Position numbers and translations under genes: made by a program. This document shows positions 8,223 to 15,565 of a stretch of 42,469 nucleotides of DNA, one piece after another (the stretch's first letter is position 1; the number at the start of each line of letters is the position of its first letter). The stretch is from an uncultured Acidimicrobiales bacterium (lineage in GTDB: Bacteria > Actinomycetota > Acidimicrobiia > Acidimicrobiales > SHLQ01): the NCBI GenBank assembly GCA_938038785.1, contig CALHTB010000127.1:1-42469 (forward strand). The letters are read 5' to 3'. A model generated the notes under the pieces. The model was given only the letters and a program-made list of their open reading frames with translations. It made no database searches and was not told the DNA's origin.

Positions 8223-8243
8223 AACGTAGCACGGGCGTGCTAC
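8223..8243 (-). promoter_or_regulatory. Toxin-antitoxin autoregulatory operator overlapping a leaderless -10
   Basis: GTAGCACG (8226-8233) and CGTGCTAC (8236-8243) form a perfect 8-bp inverted repeat with a 2-bp centre. On the minus strand TACGTT (8228-8223) is a -10 hexamer ending 6 bases before the antitoxin ATG. The palindrome and the -10 share three bases, so a bound RHH dimer would block RNA polymerase. This is visible in the sequence; autorepression is the known behaviour of the family. Confidence 0.65.
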
Positions 8244-8382
8244 ATCTTTGAGAGGCGGCGCCTTGAAGTCCTTTGCCATAGGTCCGACGGTAGTGAGGAG
8301 CTGTGACATCTAACTTGTGGTTGGGTTCGCGGGCGCAGGTCGGCCAACTTCAAGCCCGACTTCGAGCAGATCGAGCACCCAC

Positions 8383-9117
8383 CTATGCGATTCGGTCGCC
8401 GATCTTTGTGCAGGCTTCGGTGAGGATTGCCGCGACTTCGGCGGCGGTGCGGTCGCCGGGGAAGCGGTAGGTCGGGCCATAGGCGTTTAGTGACGCCACT
8501 ACTTCGCCGGTGCCTCGCCGAATGACGGCAGCGACGCCGTTGACGTCGCTTGCGAACTCTTGGAGGGTCCACACGACGCCATGCTTTTTGAGCTCGGCGA
8601 ACTTTTGCTCGATGCCCGCACGCGTGGTGACGGTCGATTCGGTGAACTCCTCGAGGCCGGCCTCGACGAGCTTGGCGAGCGCCTCATCCGACCAGGTCGA
8701 CAGCAAGGCAAGCCCACCGGCCGAGGCGTGATAGGGCAAGCGTTCGCCAGTCCAATCGTGCACCCGCACCGAGCTCTCGGCCACCACCGTGTCGAGGTAC
8801 AGGGTGGCGTCGCCGTCTTCAATGGTGAGCGACACGTTCTCCTGCAACGCTTCGGCCGTTTCGAGCAAGTACGGGCGCGCCACCTCGCGCAGCGCACTTA
8901 TCGGGGCGCCGTGGTGTGAGAGCGCGGCAAGCCCCGGCCCGATGGAATAGCGGCCGGCCAGGCTTTGCACAGCGCCTTGTTCCTCGAGTGCCGCCAAAAG
9001 CCGAAGCACCGTGCTTTTTGGCAAGCCACTGGCCTTAGTGACTTCGGCCAGAGAACTGGTGCCAGTGCGCCCGGCGAGGGCACGCAAAACTGTGAAGGCC
9101 CGTTCGATTCCCTGCAT
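8383..9117 (-). CDS. IclR-family transcriptional regulator
   Basis: This is a 244-residue regulator with an N-terminal winged helix (GTSSLAEVTKASGLPKSTVLRLLAALEEQGAV, about residues 19-51) and a C-terminal IclR effector-binding GAF-like domain (from about residue 70). The effector domain includes ENVSLTIEDGDATLYLD and RLPYHASAGGLALLS. Length and order are normal. I chose the ATG at 9115-9117; a TTG at 9126 would add three residues. It is divergent from the second FAD dehydrogenase across a 101-bp gap carrying an IclR-type palindrome. It very probably controls that gene, and perhaps mttB and its own expression, in response to a small carboxylate or amine. Confidence 0.9.
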   Translation of the reverse strand: MQGIERAFTVLRALAGRTGTSSLAEVTKASGLPKSTVLRLLAALEEQGAVQSLAGRYSIGPGLAALSHHGAPISALREVARPYLLETAEALQENVSLTIEDGDATLYLDTVVAESSVRVHDWTGERLPYHASAGGLALLSTWSDEALAKLVEAGLEEFTESTVTTRAGIEQKFAELKKHGVVWTLQEFASDVNGVAAVIRRGTGEVVASLNAYGPTYRFPGDRTAAEVAAILTEACTKIGDRIA

Positions 9118-9145
9118 GTCAATCAACTACACTAGCTATATTAAA

Positions 9146-9174
9146 TGGAACGTTCCACTCAGTGAAACGTTCCT
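9146..9174. promoter_or_regulatory. Tandem IclR-type operators between iclR-like gene and dehydrogenase copy B
   Basis: TGGAACGTTCCA at 9146-9157 is a perfect 12-bp palindrome of the TGGAA-N2-TTCCA type known for IclR-family regulators. A degenerate second copy, TGAAACGTTCCT, lies at 9163-9174. AACGTTCC repeats with a 17-bp period. An AT-rich TATATT (9137-9142) next to it is a possible -10. The site sits where binding could control both divergent genes. Confidence 0.7.
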
Positions 9175-9218
9175 TCTTTTTGAAACTCAGTACTTGAACC
9201 AATGGGGGTTCCTCGGTC

Positions 9219-11645
9219 ATGCGAGAAGAAGCACGCGTCGTCATCATCGGAGGTGGCGCCATGGGTGTCGGCCTGGCCTACTTCCTAGGCCACGAAGGCT
9301 GGGGCCCCGACACGATCCTCGTCGAAAAGGGCGAGCTCACCTCCGGGTCGACGTGGCACGCTGCGGGCCTCGTCCCCAACTTCATCGGCGACCTCAACAT
9401 GGCCAAGGTCCACGAAGAGGCCATCCAGCTCTACCCCAAGATCGAAGAAGAAACCGGCTTGTCGGCTGGCTGGCACGGTTGCGGCGCCATCCGCTTCGCC
9501 ATCAGCGACCAAGACGTGCTGTGGCACAAGCAAGTCCACGCCCAGCTCAACCAGCTCGGCGTCGAAAGCCACCTCATCGACCGCGAAGAAATCAAACGCC
9601 TCAACCCCCTCTTCGAGAACATCGACGACGTGCAGCTCGGCTTCTACACGCCCAACGACGGCTGGTCCGACCCCACCGGCTCGACCAACGCCATGGCCAA
9701 GGGCGCCCGCCAGCTCGGCGTCGAGATCAGCCGTAACAACCCGGTCGTCGACATGAACCAGCTCGACGACGGCCGCTGGGAAGTCATCACCAAAGAAGGT
9801 CGCATCGTCGCCGAGCACGTGGTTAACGCTGCGGGCTGTTACGCCCCGCAGCTGGGCGAGATGATCGGCCTCGAGGTGCCGATCGTGTCGGTCATCCACC
9901 AATACATCATCACCGAACCCCTCGAAGCTATGAAGGCGCTCGACTTCGAACCGCCCGTCACCCGCGACCCTCGTTCGTCGTCGTACTACCGCCGTGAAAT
10001 CGACGGCATCCTCATCGGCCCCTACGAGATGGCCAACGCCCAGGCCTACGGCGTCGACGGCATCGACTGGGACCTGCACTTCTACCTCACTCCCCCAGAC
10101 CACGACGTCATTGCCGACTGCCTCATCGATGCCCTCGACCGAGTGCCCGCCTGGGCCGAAGCTGGCATCAAGCAGACCGTGTCGGGCCCCATCACCCACA
10201 CGCCCGACTCGGGTTACCTGCTCGGCCCCGCCCCCGGCTTCAAGAACTACTGGCACTGCAACGGCGCGTCGATCGGCATTACCCAAGGTCCGGGCGCTGG
10301 CAAGTACTTGGCCCAGTGGATGGTGCACGGCCAAACCGAAATCAACGTGCGCGGCATGGACCCGCGCCGCTTCGGCAACCACACCGGCGCCAAAGGCGAG
10401 TTCGCCTACGAGAAGGCCATCGAGGAATACCACCTCATGTACCAAACCCGTCCGCCGGGCGAGTACCACCCGGCCGCACGCAAGCAGAAGGTCACCCCGA
10501 TCTACGACAAGCTCGATGCCCTCGGCGCCCAGTGGCAAGAGGTGTACGGCTGGGAACGCCCGCAGTACTTCGGCGAGGCCGAGCAGCACACGTTCAAGCG
10601 TTCGAACGCGTTCGACATCGTGGCCGCAGAAGTCACCGGCACGCGTGAACGTGTCGGCGTCGCCGACCTCACCGCATTCGCCAAGTTCGAAGTAACCGGA
10701 GCCGACGCCGCAGCCCTGCTCAACCGAGTGTCGGCCAACAAGATCCCGGGCAAGGACGGCGGTATGCGCCTCGTGCACATGCTCACCGAGCTCGGCGGCA
10801 TCGAGTGCGAGATGACCATCACCCGCCTCGGCGAGAACCGCTATTACCTGAACTCGGCCATCATGGGCACCACCCACGATGAGGACTGGCTCAACGACCA
10901 CATCGCCCCCGGCGAAGACGTCACGGTCACCGACGTCACCGACGCCAACGCCATCCTTGCGGTCACCGGGCCTCGCTCACGCGACGTACTTGCCCAGCTC
11001 ACCGACGCCGACCTCACCAACGACTCGTTCCGTTGGCTCACCGCCCAAGAGATCGACGTCGCTGGCGTGCCCGTCAAGGCCCTGCGCGTTAGTTACGTGG
11101 GCGAGCTCGGTTGGGAGCTCCACATGCCCATCGACCAGATGGAGACGGTCTACGACGCCATCGTCGCCGCGGGCGAACCGCACGGCATGGTGCACTTCGG
11201 TGCGTACGCCATGAACGTGATGCGCATCGAGAAGGGCTACAAGGCGTGGGGCAGCGAGCTCACCACCGAGATCACCCCCATCGAAGCCCGCCTCGAACGC
11301 TTCGTCGACTTCGACGGCGACTTCGTGGGCAAAGACGCAACCGTGGCCCGCCGCGACCAGAGCGACCCGCTGTCGATGGTGCTCGTCTACTGCGAGCTCG
11401 ACGATGGCGAAAGCGACTTGCTCGGAAACGAACCGGCCTATGGCACGAACGGTGCGGTCATGGGCATCGGCACGTCCGGCGCCTTTGGGCATGCGGTCGG
11501 CAAGAGCCTCGGCTTTGTGTACGTGGCACCCGAGTACGAAGCACCTGGCTCCACGTTCGAGCTCGAAATGCTCGGTGTTCGCAGAACGGCCACCGTGTTG
11601 GCCGAACCGGCCTACGACCCAACCAACGAAGCGCTTCGCGCCTAA
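9219..11645 (+). CDS. FAD-dependent dimethylglycine/sarcosine-dehydrogenase-like protein (DAO + GcvT domains), copy B
   Basis: This 808-residue relative of the 3921 gene has the same domain order. The FAD motif VVIIGGGAMGVGLAYFL is at residues 7-23. SGSTWHAAGLV carries His47, matching the covalent-FAD His of DMGDH-type enzymes. GWERPQYF lies in the linker, and a GcvT domain has SYVGELGWELH near residue 625. The sequence differs clearly from copy A outside these motifs, so the two probably act on different substrates or successive demethylation steps. The start is an ATG with GGGGG about 10 nt upstream. It is followed after 26 bp by the MttB-family gene, so the two are likely co-transcribed under the divergent IclR regulator. 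Confidence 0.9.
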   Translation: MREEARVVIIGGGAMGVGLAYFLGHEGWGPDTILVEKGELTSGSTWHAAGLVPNFIGDLNMAKVHEEAIQLYPKIEEETGLSAGWHGCGAIRFAISDQDVLWHKQVHAQLNQLGVESHLIDREEIKRLNPLFENIDDVQLGFYTPNDGWSDPTGSTNAMAKGARQLGVEISRNNPVVDMNQLDDGRWEVITKEGRIVAEHVVNAAGCYAPQLGEMIGLEVPIVSVIHQYIITEPLEAMKALDFEPPVTRDPRSSSYYRREIDGILIGPYEMANAQAYGVDGIDWDLHFYLTPPDHDVIADCLIDALDRVPAWAEAGIKQTVSGPITHTPDSGYLLGPAPGFKNYWHCNGASIGITQGPGAGKYLAQWMVHGQTEINVRGMDPRRFGNHTGAKGEFAYEKAIEEYHLMYQTRPPGEYHPAARKQKVTPIYDKLDALGAQWQEVYGWERPQYFGEAEQHTFKRSNAFDIVAAEVTGTRERVGVADLTAFAKFEVTGADAAALLNRVSANKIPGKDGGMRLVHMLTELGGIECEMTITRLGENRYYLNSAIMGTTHDEDWLNDHIAPGEDVTVTDVTDANAILAVTGPRSRDVLAQLTDADLTNDSFRWLTAQEIDVAGVPVKALRVSYVGELGWELHMPIDQMETVYDAIVAAGEPHGMVHFGAYAMNVMRIEKGYKAWGSELTTEITPIEARLERFVDFDGDFVGKDATVARRDQSDPLSMVLVYCELDDGESDLLGNEPAYGTNGAVMGIGTSGAFGHAVGKSLGFVYVAPEYEAPGSTFELEMLGVRRTATVLAEPAYDPTNEALRA

Positions 11646-11671
11646 CTACTGATTAGAACAGAGGCAATGAC

Positions 11672-13246
11672 ATGAGCGATGAAGCACCCCGTCGACGCAG
11701 CGGTGGCCGAGCAGCACGAGTGGCAACTCGACAAGCGCCACTGAAGAAGGACGAGCGGCCAATTCGACCCGGCCTCCCCGGCGGTCTCTACAAGCCGCTG
11801 TCTGAAGCACAGTTGAAGCAGGTTTACGAGACCGCACTCGAGCTGCTCGAAGACGTCGGCATGGGCACGCCAGTGCCCGAGTTTGTTGAAGTCGTTACCG
11901 AAGCCGGAGGCCACGTCGACGAACACGGACGCCTGCGCTACCCACGTGGCCTCGTCGAGCGCGGCATCGACATGGCAGCAAAAGAGTGGATCTGGCACGG
12001 ATTCGACGACGATAAATCGATCACGGTCGGAGGCGACCGTGTGCACTTCGGCACGGGCGGCGCGGCCGTCCTCATGTACGACCCGGTGGCGAACACGTTC
12101 CGCCATTCGTCTACCCAGGACTGTTACGACACGGCCCGCATTGCCGACACCCTCGACAACATCCACTTCTTCGCCCGCACCGTGGTGGCACGCGACCGCG
12201 TCGACAGCCGCGAGCTTGATCTCAACACGGCGTTCGCCACCATGGCTGGCACGTCAAAGCCGCAGGGCACCTCGTGGTTCGAACGCCCACACGTGTACGA
12301 GACCGTCGAGATGTATGACATGGCCCTCGGCGGAGAAGGTGAGTTCCGCAAGCGCCCATTCGTATGTGCACAGAACACCTTCGTGGTGCCGCCGTTGCGC
12401 TTCGCTGAAGAGTCGACCAACTGCATGGTTGCCCAGGTCGAGACCGGCATGCCCATCAACCTGCTTTCGGCTGGCCAAGCAGGCGCAACCTCGCCCGCGG
12501 CACTCGCCGGGTCGTTGGCACAAGCATTGGCCGAGTGCCTGGCCGCCCTTACTGCCGTCAACCTGATGAACCCTGGCCACCCGTGCGTCATGGGCCTGTG
12601 GCCGTTTGTCTCCGACCTTCGAACCGGCGCCATGAGCGGTGGGTCCGGAGAAGAAGGTGTGCTCAACGCGGCGGCGGGCCAGATCAGCAATTACCTCGGC
12701 CTGCCATCGGGTTGCGCTGCAGGAATGACCGATTCGAAGGTGCCCGATGCCCAAGGCGGCTACGAGAAGGGCATCAACGTCACCCTCGCCGGCCAAGCCG
12801 GCACCAACCTGGTGTACGAGAGCGCTGGAATGCTCGGCTCGCTTATGTCGTGCTCGCTCGAGGCGCTCGTTATCGACAACGACATGCTCGGCTCGATCAA
12901 CCGCACCGTACGCGGTATCGAAGTAAACGAAGAAACCTTGTCGGTCGACGTCATCAAGGAGGTCGTGCATGGTGCTGGCCACTTCCTCGGATCACAGCAG
13001 ACGCTCGACCTGATGCAGCGCGAATACGTCTACCCAGAGATTGGCGATCGCGAATCGCCTGACAACTGGCTCGATGCTGGCGGCAAAGATCAACTCACCG
13101 TGGCCCAAGAGCAAGTGCAGAAACTGCTCGACGTACACCCCACGCACCTCGACCCGGCTCGGGACCGGGCCATACGAGACAAGCTTCCCATCGTTCTCGA
13201 ACGCCCAGGAATCGAGCCAGGGCTCGGCCACGCCGAGGCGATGTAG
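11672..13246 (+). CDS. Trimethylamine methyltransferase (MttB) family protein, non-pyrrolysine type
   Basis: MttB-superfamily proteins are TIM-barrel methyltransferases that move a methyl group from a quaternary or tertiary amine to a corrinoid protein. The 524-residue product has family features including LYKPLSEAQLKQVYETALEL, VHFGTGGAAVLMYDP and IRDKLPIVLERPGI at the end. There is no in-frame TAG, so it is a non-pyrrolysine member. Characterised non-Pyl relatives act on glycine betaine, proline betaine or carnitine. The first 25 residues are basic and Arg-rich. The ATG is preceded by GAGG at 7-nt spacing. No corrinoid-protein gene lies beside it; the methyl acceptor must be encoded elsewhere or be different. 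It probably shares the transcript of dehydrogenase copy B. Confidence 0.9.
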   Translation: MSDEAPRRRSGGRAARVATRQAPLKKDERPIRPGLPGGLYKPLSEAQLKQVYETALELLEDVGMGTPVPEFVEVVTEAGGHVDEHGRLRYPRGLVERGIDMAAKEWIWHGFDDDKSITVGGDRVHFGTGGAAVLMYDPVANTFRHSSTQDCYDTARIADTLDNIHFFARTVVARDRVDSRELDLNTAFATMAGTSKPQGTSWFERPHVYETVEMYDMALGGEGEFRKRPFVCAQNTFVVPPLRFAEESTNCMVAQVETGMPINLLSAGQAGATSPAALAGSLAQALAECLAALTAVNLMNPGHPCVMGLWPFVSDLRTGAMSGGSGEEGVLNAAAGQISNYLGLPSGCAAGMTDSKVPDAQGGYEKGINVTLAGQAGTNLVYESAGMLGSLMSCSLEALVIDNDMLGSINRTVRGIEVNEETLSVDVIKEVVHGAGHFLGSQQTLDLMQREYVYPEIGDRESPDNWLDAGGKDQLTVAQEQVQKLLDVHPTHLDPARDRAIRDKLPIVLERPGIEPGLGHAEAM

Positions 13247-13266
13247 ACGGCCTGCAATGCCCGCAA

Positions 13267-13283
13267 ACGCTCGGTTTGAGCGT
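13267..13283 (+). terminator. Hairpin after the MttB-family gene
   Basis: ACGCTC (13267-13272), a GGTTT loop and GAGCGT (13278-13283) form a 6-bp stem about 20 bp past the stop, followed by the T-richer CTTGTGTT. It probably separates the dehydrogenase-mttB transcript from the amt gene. Confidence 0.5.
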
Positions 13284-13288
13284 CTTGT

Positions 13289-13324
13289 GTTAACTGAGTG
13301 TTTCCACTGTTACCGCAATGTTTC
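13289..13324 (+). promoter_or_regulatory. Tandem GTTAM-N6-GTTTC repeats upstream of the ammonium channel
   Basis: GTTAA-N6-GTTTC (13289-13304) and GTTAC-N6-GTTTC (13309-13324) are direct repeats with a 20-bp period, 88 bp upstream of the amt start. The pattern recalls the spaced GTNAC and GAAAC half-sites of the actinobacterial nitrogen regulator GlnR, but orientation and spacing are not canonical. A nitrogen-response site is therefore only a hypothesis. Confidence 0.4.
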
Positions 13325-13411
13325 GCATCGGTGAACAGCCGATTGTGAGCAGTGTGTCTGCCATTTGCGCGGTCCATTATTTCTCTCGGGTTCAACACAG
13401 GAGAAACTGAA

Positions 13412-14686
13412 ATGGATAGCGGCAACACCGCATGGATGCTGATTAGCGCAGCACTCGTCGTCTTCATGGTTCCAGGGCTAGCGCTCTTCTACGGTGGCAT
13501 GGTTCGGGCCAAGCACGTCGGCAACATGCTGATGATGAACATGGCAAGCATCGCCATCGTCCCAATTCTGTGGGTGCTGTTCACCTACTCGCTCGGCAAC
13601 GAGGGTGACGGCGCACTGCTCGGCGGGCTTTCCGCCGTAGGCCTCGACGGCATCGAAGGCGTGAACGACTCGGGCGTACCGAACCTCCTGATGGTCGCCT
13701 TCTTCATGACCTTCGCCGCAATCACCCCAGCGCTGATCTCGGGTGCTGTTGCTGACCGAATGAAGTTCTCGTCCTGGTGCGTGTTCCTGTCGCTGTGGTC
13801 GGTTCTCGTCTATACCCCGGTCACCTACTGGGTATACACCGGATGGCACCACACCGGCCTCGACCCTGCCGCACTCGACTTCGCAGGCGGCACCGCCATT
13901 CACATCAACGCTGGCGTCGCCGCGTTGGTCATGGCCCTCATCCTCGGCAAGCGCCGAGGCCTCGGAACCGAAGACATGCGTCCACACAACCTCTCGATCC
14001 TGCTTATCGGCACCGGCATCTTGTGGTTCGGCTGGTTCGGCTTCAACGCTGGCTCTGCCGGAGCCGCTGACGCCTCGGCCGCACAGGCGCTTATCAACAC
14101 CCTCGTCGCTGGCTCGGCCGGCATGGTCGGATGGGTCGCCGTCGAGTGGATCAAGGAAGGCAAAGCCACCATCCTCGGCACCGCGTCGGGCCTCATTGCC
14201 GGTCTCGTCGCCATCACCCCAGCTGCTGGCTTTGTCAGCACACTTTCGGCCATCCTGTTTGGTCTCGCCGCCGGCGCTGTGTGCTTCTACGCCATCATGT
14301 TGAAGGACAAGCTCGGCTACGACGACTCGCTCGACGTCGTCGGCATTCACGGCGTAGGCGGCATCATCGGCGGACTCCTCCTCGGCTTCTTCGCCGAGGC
14401 ATCCATCGGCGGCCAAGACGGGCTGCTCTTCGGAGAGCCCGCGTTCCTGCTCAGTCAGATCATCGCCATGGGATCGGTCATCATCTACTCAGGAATCATG
14501 ACCTTCATCATCGCTAAGGCGCTCGATGCCACGATGGGCCTTCGGGTCAGCGAAGAACAAGAGTACGCAGGCCTCGACCTCAGCCAGCACGGCGAGCGGG
14601 TCTACAGCACGTCCGACAAGGGCATGGGCATGGTCATCGACCTCACCGACGACGCAATGGCCACGGAACCTGTCGAAGTTCCATAG
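13412..14686 (+). CDS. amt: Ammonium transporter (Amt)
   Basis: This is a 424-residue polytopic inner-membrane protein with about 11 helices that conducts ammonium/ammonia. It shows GLALFYGGMVR near the N-terminus, the family signature DFAGGTAIHINAGVAALV (about residues 156-173) with the first pore His, and GIHGVGGIIGG with the second pore His near 312. I chose the ATG at 13412 because AGGAGA lies 7 nt upstream; the open frame extends 20 codons further. No GlnK gene follows, which is unusual because amt is often paired with it. The position after a methylamine-type cluster suggests use of amine-derived nitrogen. Confidence 0.95.
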   Translation: MDSGNTAWMLISAALVVFMVPGLALFYGGMVRAKHVGNMLMMNMASIAIVPILWVLFTYSLGNEGDGALLGGLSAVGLDGIEGVNDSGVPNLLMVAFFMTFAAITPALISGAVADRMKFSSWCVFLSLWSVLVYTPVTYWVYTGWHHTGLDPAALDFAGGTAIHINAGVAALVMALILGKRRGLGTEDMRPHNLSILLIGTGILWFGWFGFNAGSAGAADASAAQALINTLVAGSAGMVGWVAVEWIKEGKATILGTASGLIAGLVAITPAAGFVSTLSAILFGLAAGAVCFYAIMLKDKLGYDDSLDVVGIHGVGGIIGGLLLGFFAEASIGGQDGLLFGEPAFLLSQIIAMGSVIIYSGIMTFIIAKALDATMGLRVSEEQEYAGLDLSQHGERVYSTSDKGMGMVIDLTDDAMATEPVEVP

Positions 14687-14705
14687 ATCGACCTGGACTC
14701 ACCAC

Positions 14706-14734
14706 GCGGGTGCTTGTCGACGACAGGCACCCGC
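14706..14734 (+). terminator. Hairpin downstream of amt
   Basis: GCGGGTGC (14706-14713) and GCACCCGC (14727-14734) form a perfect 8-bp stem 20 bp after the amt stop. No T-tract follows, so its strength is uncertain. The rest of the 185-bp gap to the next (convergent) gene shows nothing I recognise. Confidence 0.5.
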
Positions 14735-14871
14735 AATGAGCCAAGCCCGCGTAGTGACCTGGGCGGCGGTGGTGGCTCCGCCAACGAAAGAGGGCGATGT
14801 TCCAGCTCGGAGAGATGGAACTACACGCCGCTCGGTCCCGTACCGCCTTCAGTTCCCGTGCTTCGACAGCG

Positions 14872-15324
14872 TCAATTCCCTATCAGCTTGAGGTACTCGC
14901 TGCGGAACACCAGCCGAAACGGCATTGAAGCTCGAACTGTGGTTGATGACGTGGAGTTTCCGTAACGACCTACCACGTGCCCGAACCCAAAGCGCTTTCC
15001 ACGACGAGTCTTAGGCAGCGAGACTACAAAGTCTTCTGACCCGTAGGGATCTAAGATTTGGACCGAATCGCCGCCCTGTATGACCATGACCCGTGCCATC
15101 TCCAGGGGTTGCTGAAATGGAGAATTACGAGTTAAGGCGCACGGCACGAAGACATCCTCTTGACCTGCCTCGACCGTGAGAGTTCGCCCCACTCCCTCGA
15201 TAACCGAAGCGGGGTCGGCCACAAGTTCTAGCGCCCTTCTGATGTTTCGCCAGGTGATGTAATTGGCCCAGGCAAATGCTGGCACGAAGACAACCAGCAT
15301 GATCGCAAGAAGTACTTCAACCAT
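14872..15324 (-). CDS. Unknown small membrane-anchored protein
   Basis: I do not recognise this 150-residue protein. It begins with a hydrophobic helix (about residues 3-22, MLVVFVPAFAWANYI), then a short basic segment (RNIRRAL). A soluble region follows with VFVPCALTRNSPFQQPL and a late LPKTRRGKRFGFGHVVGRYG basic stretch. The ATG has only a weak GGAAACGG ahead of it. Base composition here looks lower in GC than the neighbours, which may mean recent acquisition or relaxed selection. It is convergent with amt. Coding is plausible because the frame is intact and starts with a credible anchor, but it could be a remnant. Confidence 0.5.
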   Translation of the reverse strand: MVEVLLAIMLVVFVPAFAWANYITWRNIRRALELVADPASVIEGVGRTLTVEAGQEDVFVPCALTRNSPFQQPLEMARVMVIQGGDSVQILDPYGSEDFVVSLPKTRRGKRFGFGHVVGRYGNSTSSTTVRASMPFRLVFRSEYLKLIGN

Positions 15325-15363
15325 AAACAGCCGTTTCCAGTTCGACTAGCGCGTCTTCGAGGG

Positions 15364-15550
15364 AGGGAGCGGAGCGGACGACCATGTAGGTGTCCGCGGA
15401 TCTCGACCGGAAGTGTCGAGGTGTTAGGGAGCGAAGCTCGCCCGAACGCGCAGCGTTCGCTGTGACCATGTCGGTGTCCGCGGATCTCGACCGGAAGTGT
15501 CGAGGTGTTGGGAGCGGAGCGGACGACCATGTCGGCTTCCGCGGATCTCG
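15364..15550. repeat. Short tandem repeat array with internal hairpins (three copies)
   Basis: Copies begin with GACCATGTNGG at 15378, 15464 and 15525. The first two share GTGTCCGCGGATCTCGACC followed by GGAAGTGTCGAGGTGTT exactly; the third diverges after the GCGGATCTCG core. GGAGCGGAGCGGACGACCAT occurs at 15364-15383 and again at 15511-15530. Full copies contain CTCGAC-N7-GTCGAG, a 6-bp hairpin. The array occupies the 241-bp gap between the unknown small protein and the degenerate GGDEF-EAL gene. Short ORFs through it merely read the repeat. Confidence 0.75.
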
Positions 15551-15565
15551 GCGGCAGTCCGAGCG

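Noticed and set aside
9285-10901. 538-codon open frame on the minus strand opposite dehydrogenase copy B
   Set aside because: It is a codon-bias shadow of the strong plus-strand gene, with Val/Asp/Glu/Gly-rich low-complexity content and no domain motif.
11672-13246. Pyrrolysine (amber) readthrough in the mttB-family gene
   Set aside because: There is no in-frame TAG; the frame is uninterrupted from ATG to its TAG end at full family length.
13478-14416. 312-codon minus frame opposite amt
   Set aside because: Shadow of the amt coding strand; composition is charged and without motif.
15364-15550. CRISPR array
   Set aside because: Only three uneven copies with long, partly related spacers of different length, and no cas genes in the window.
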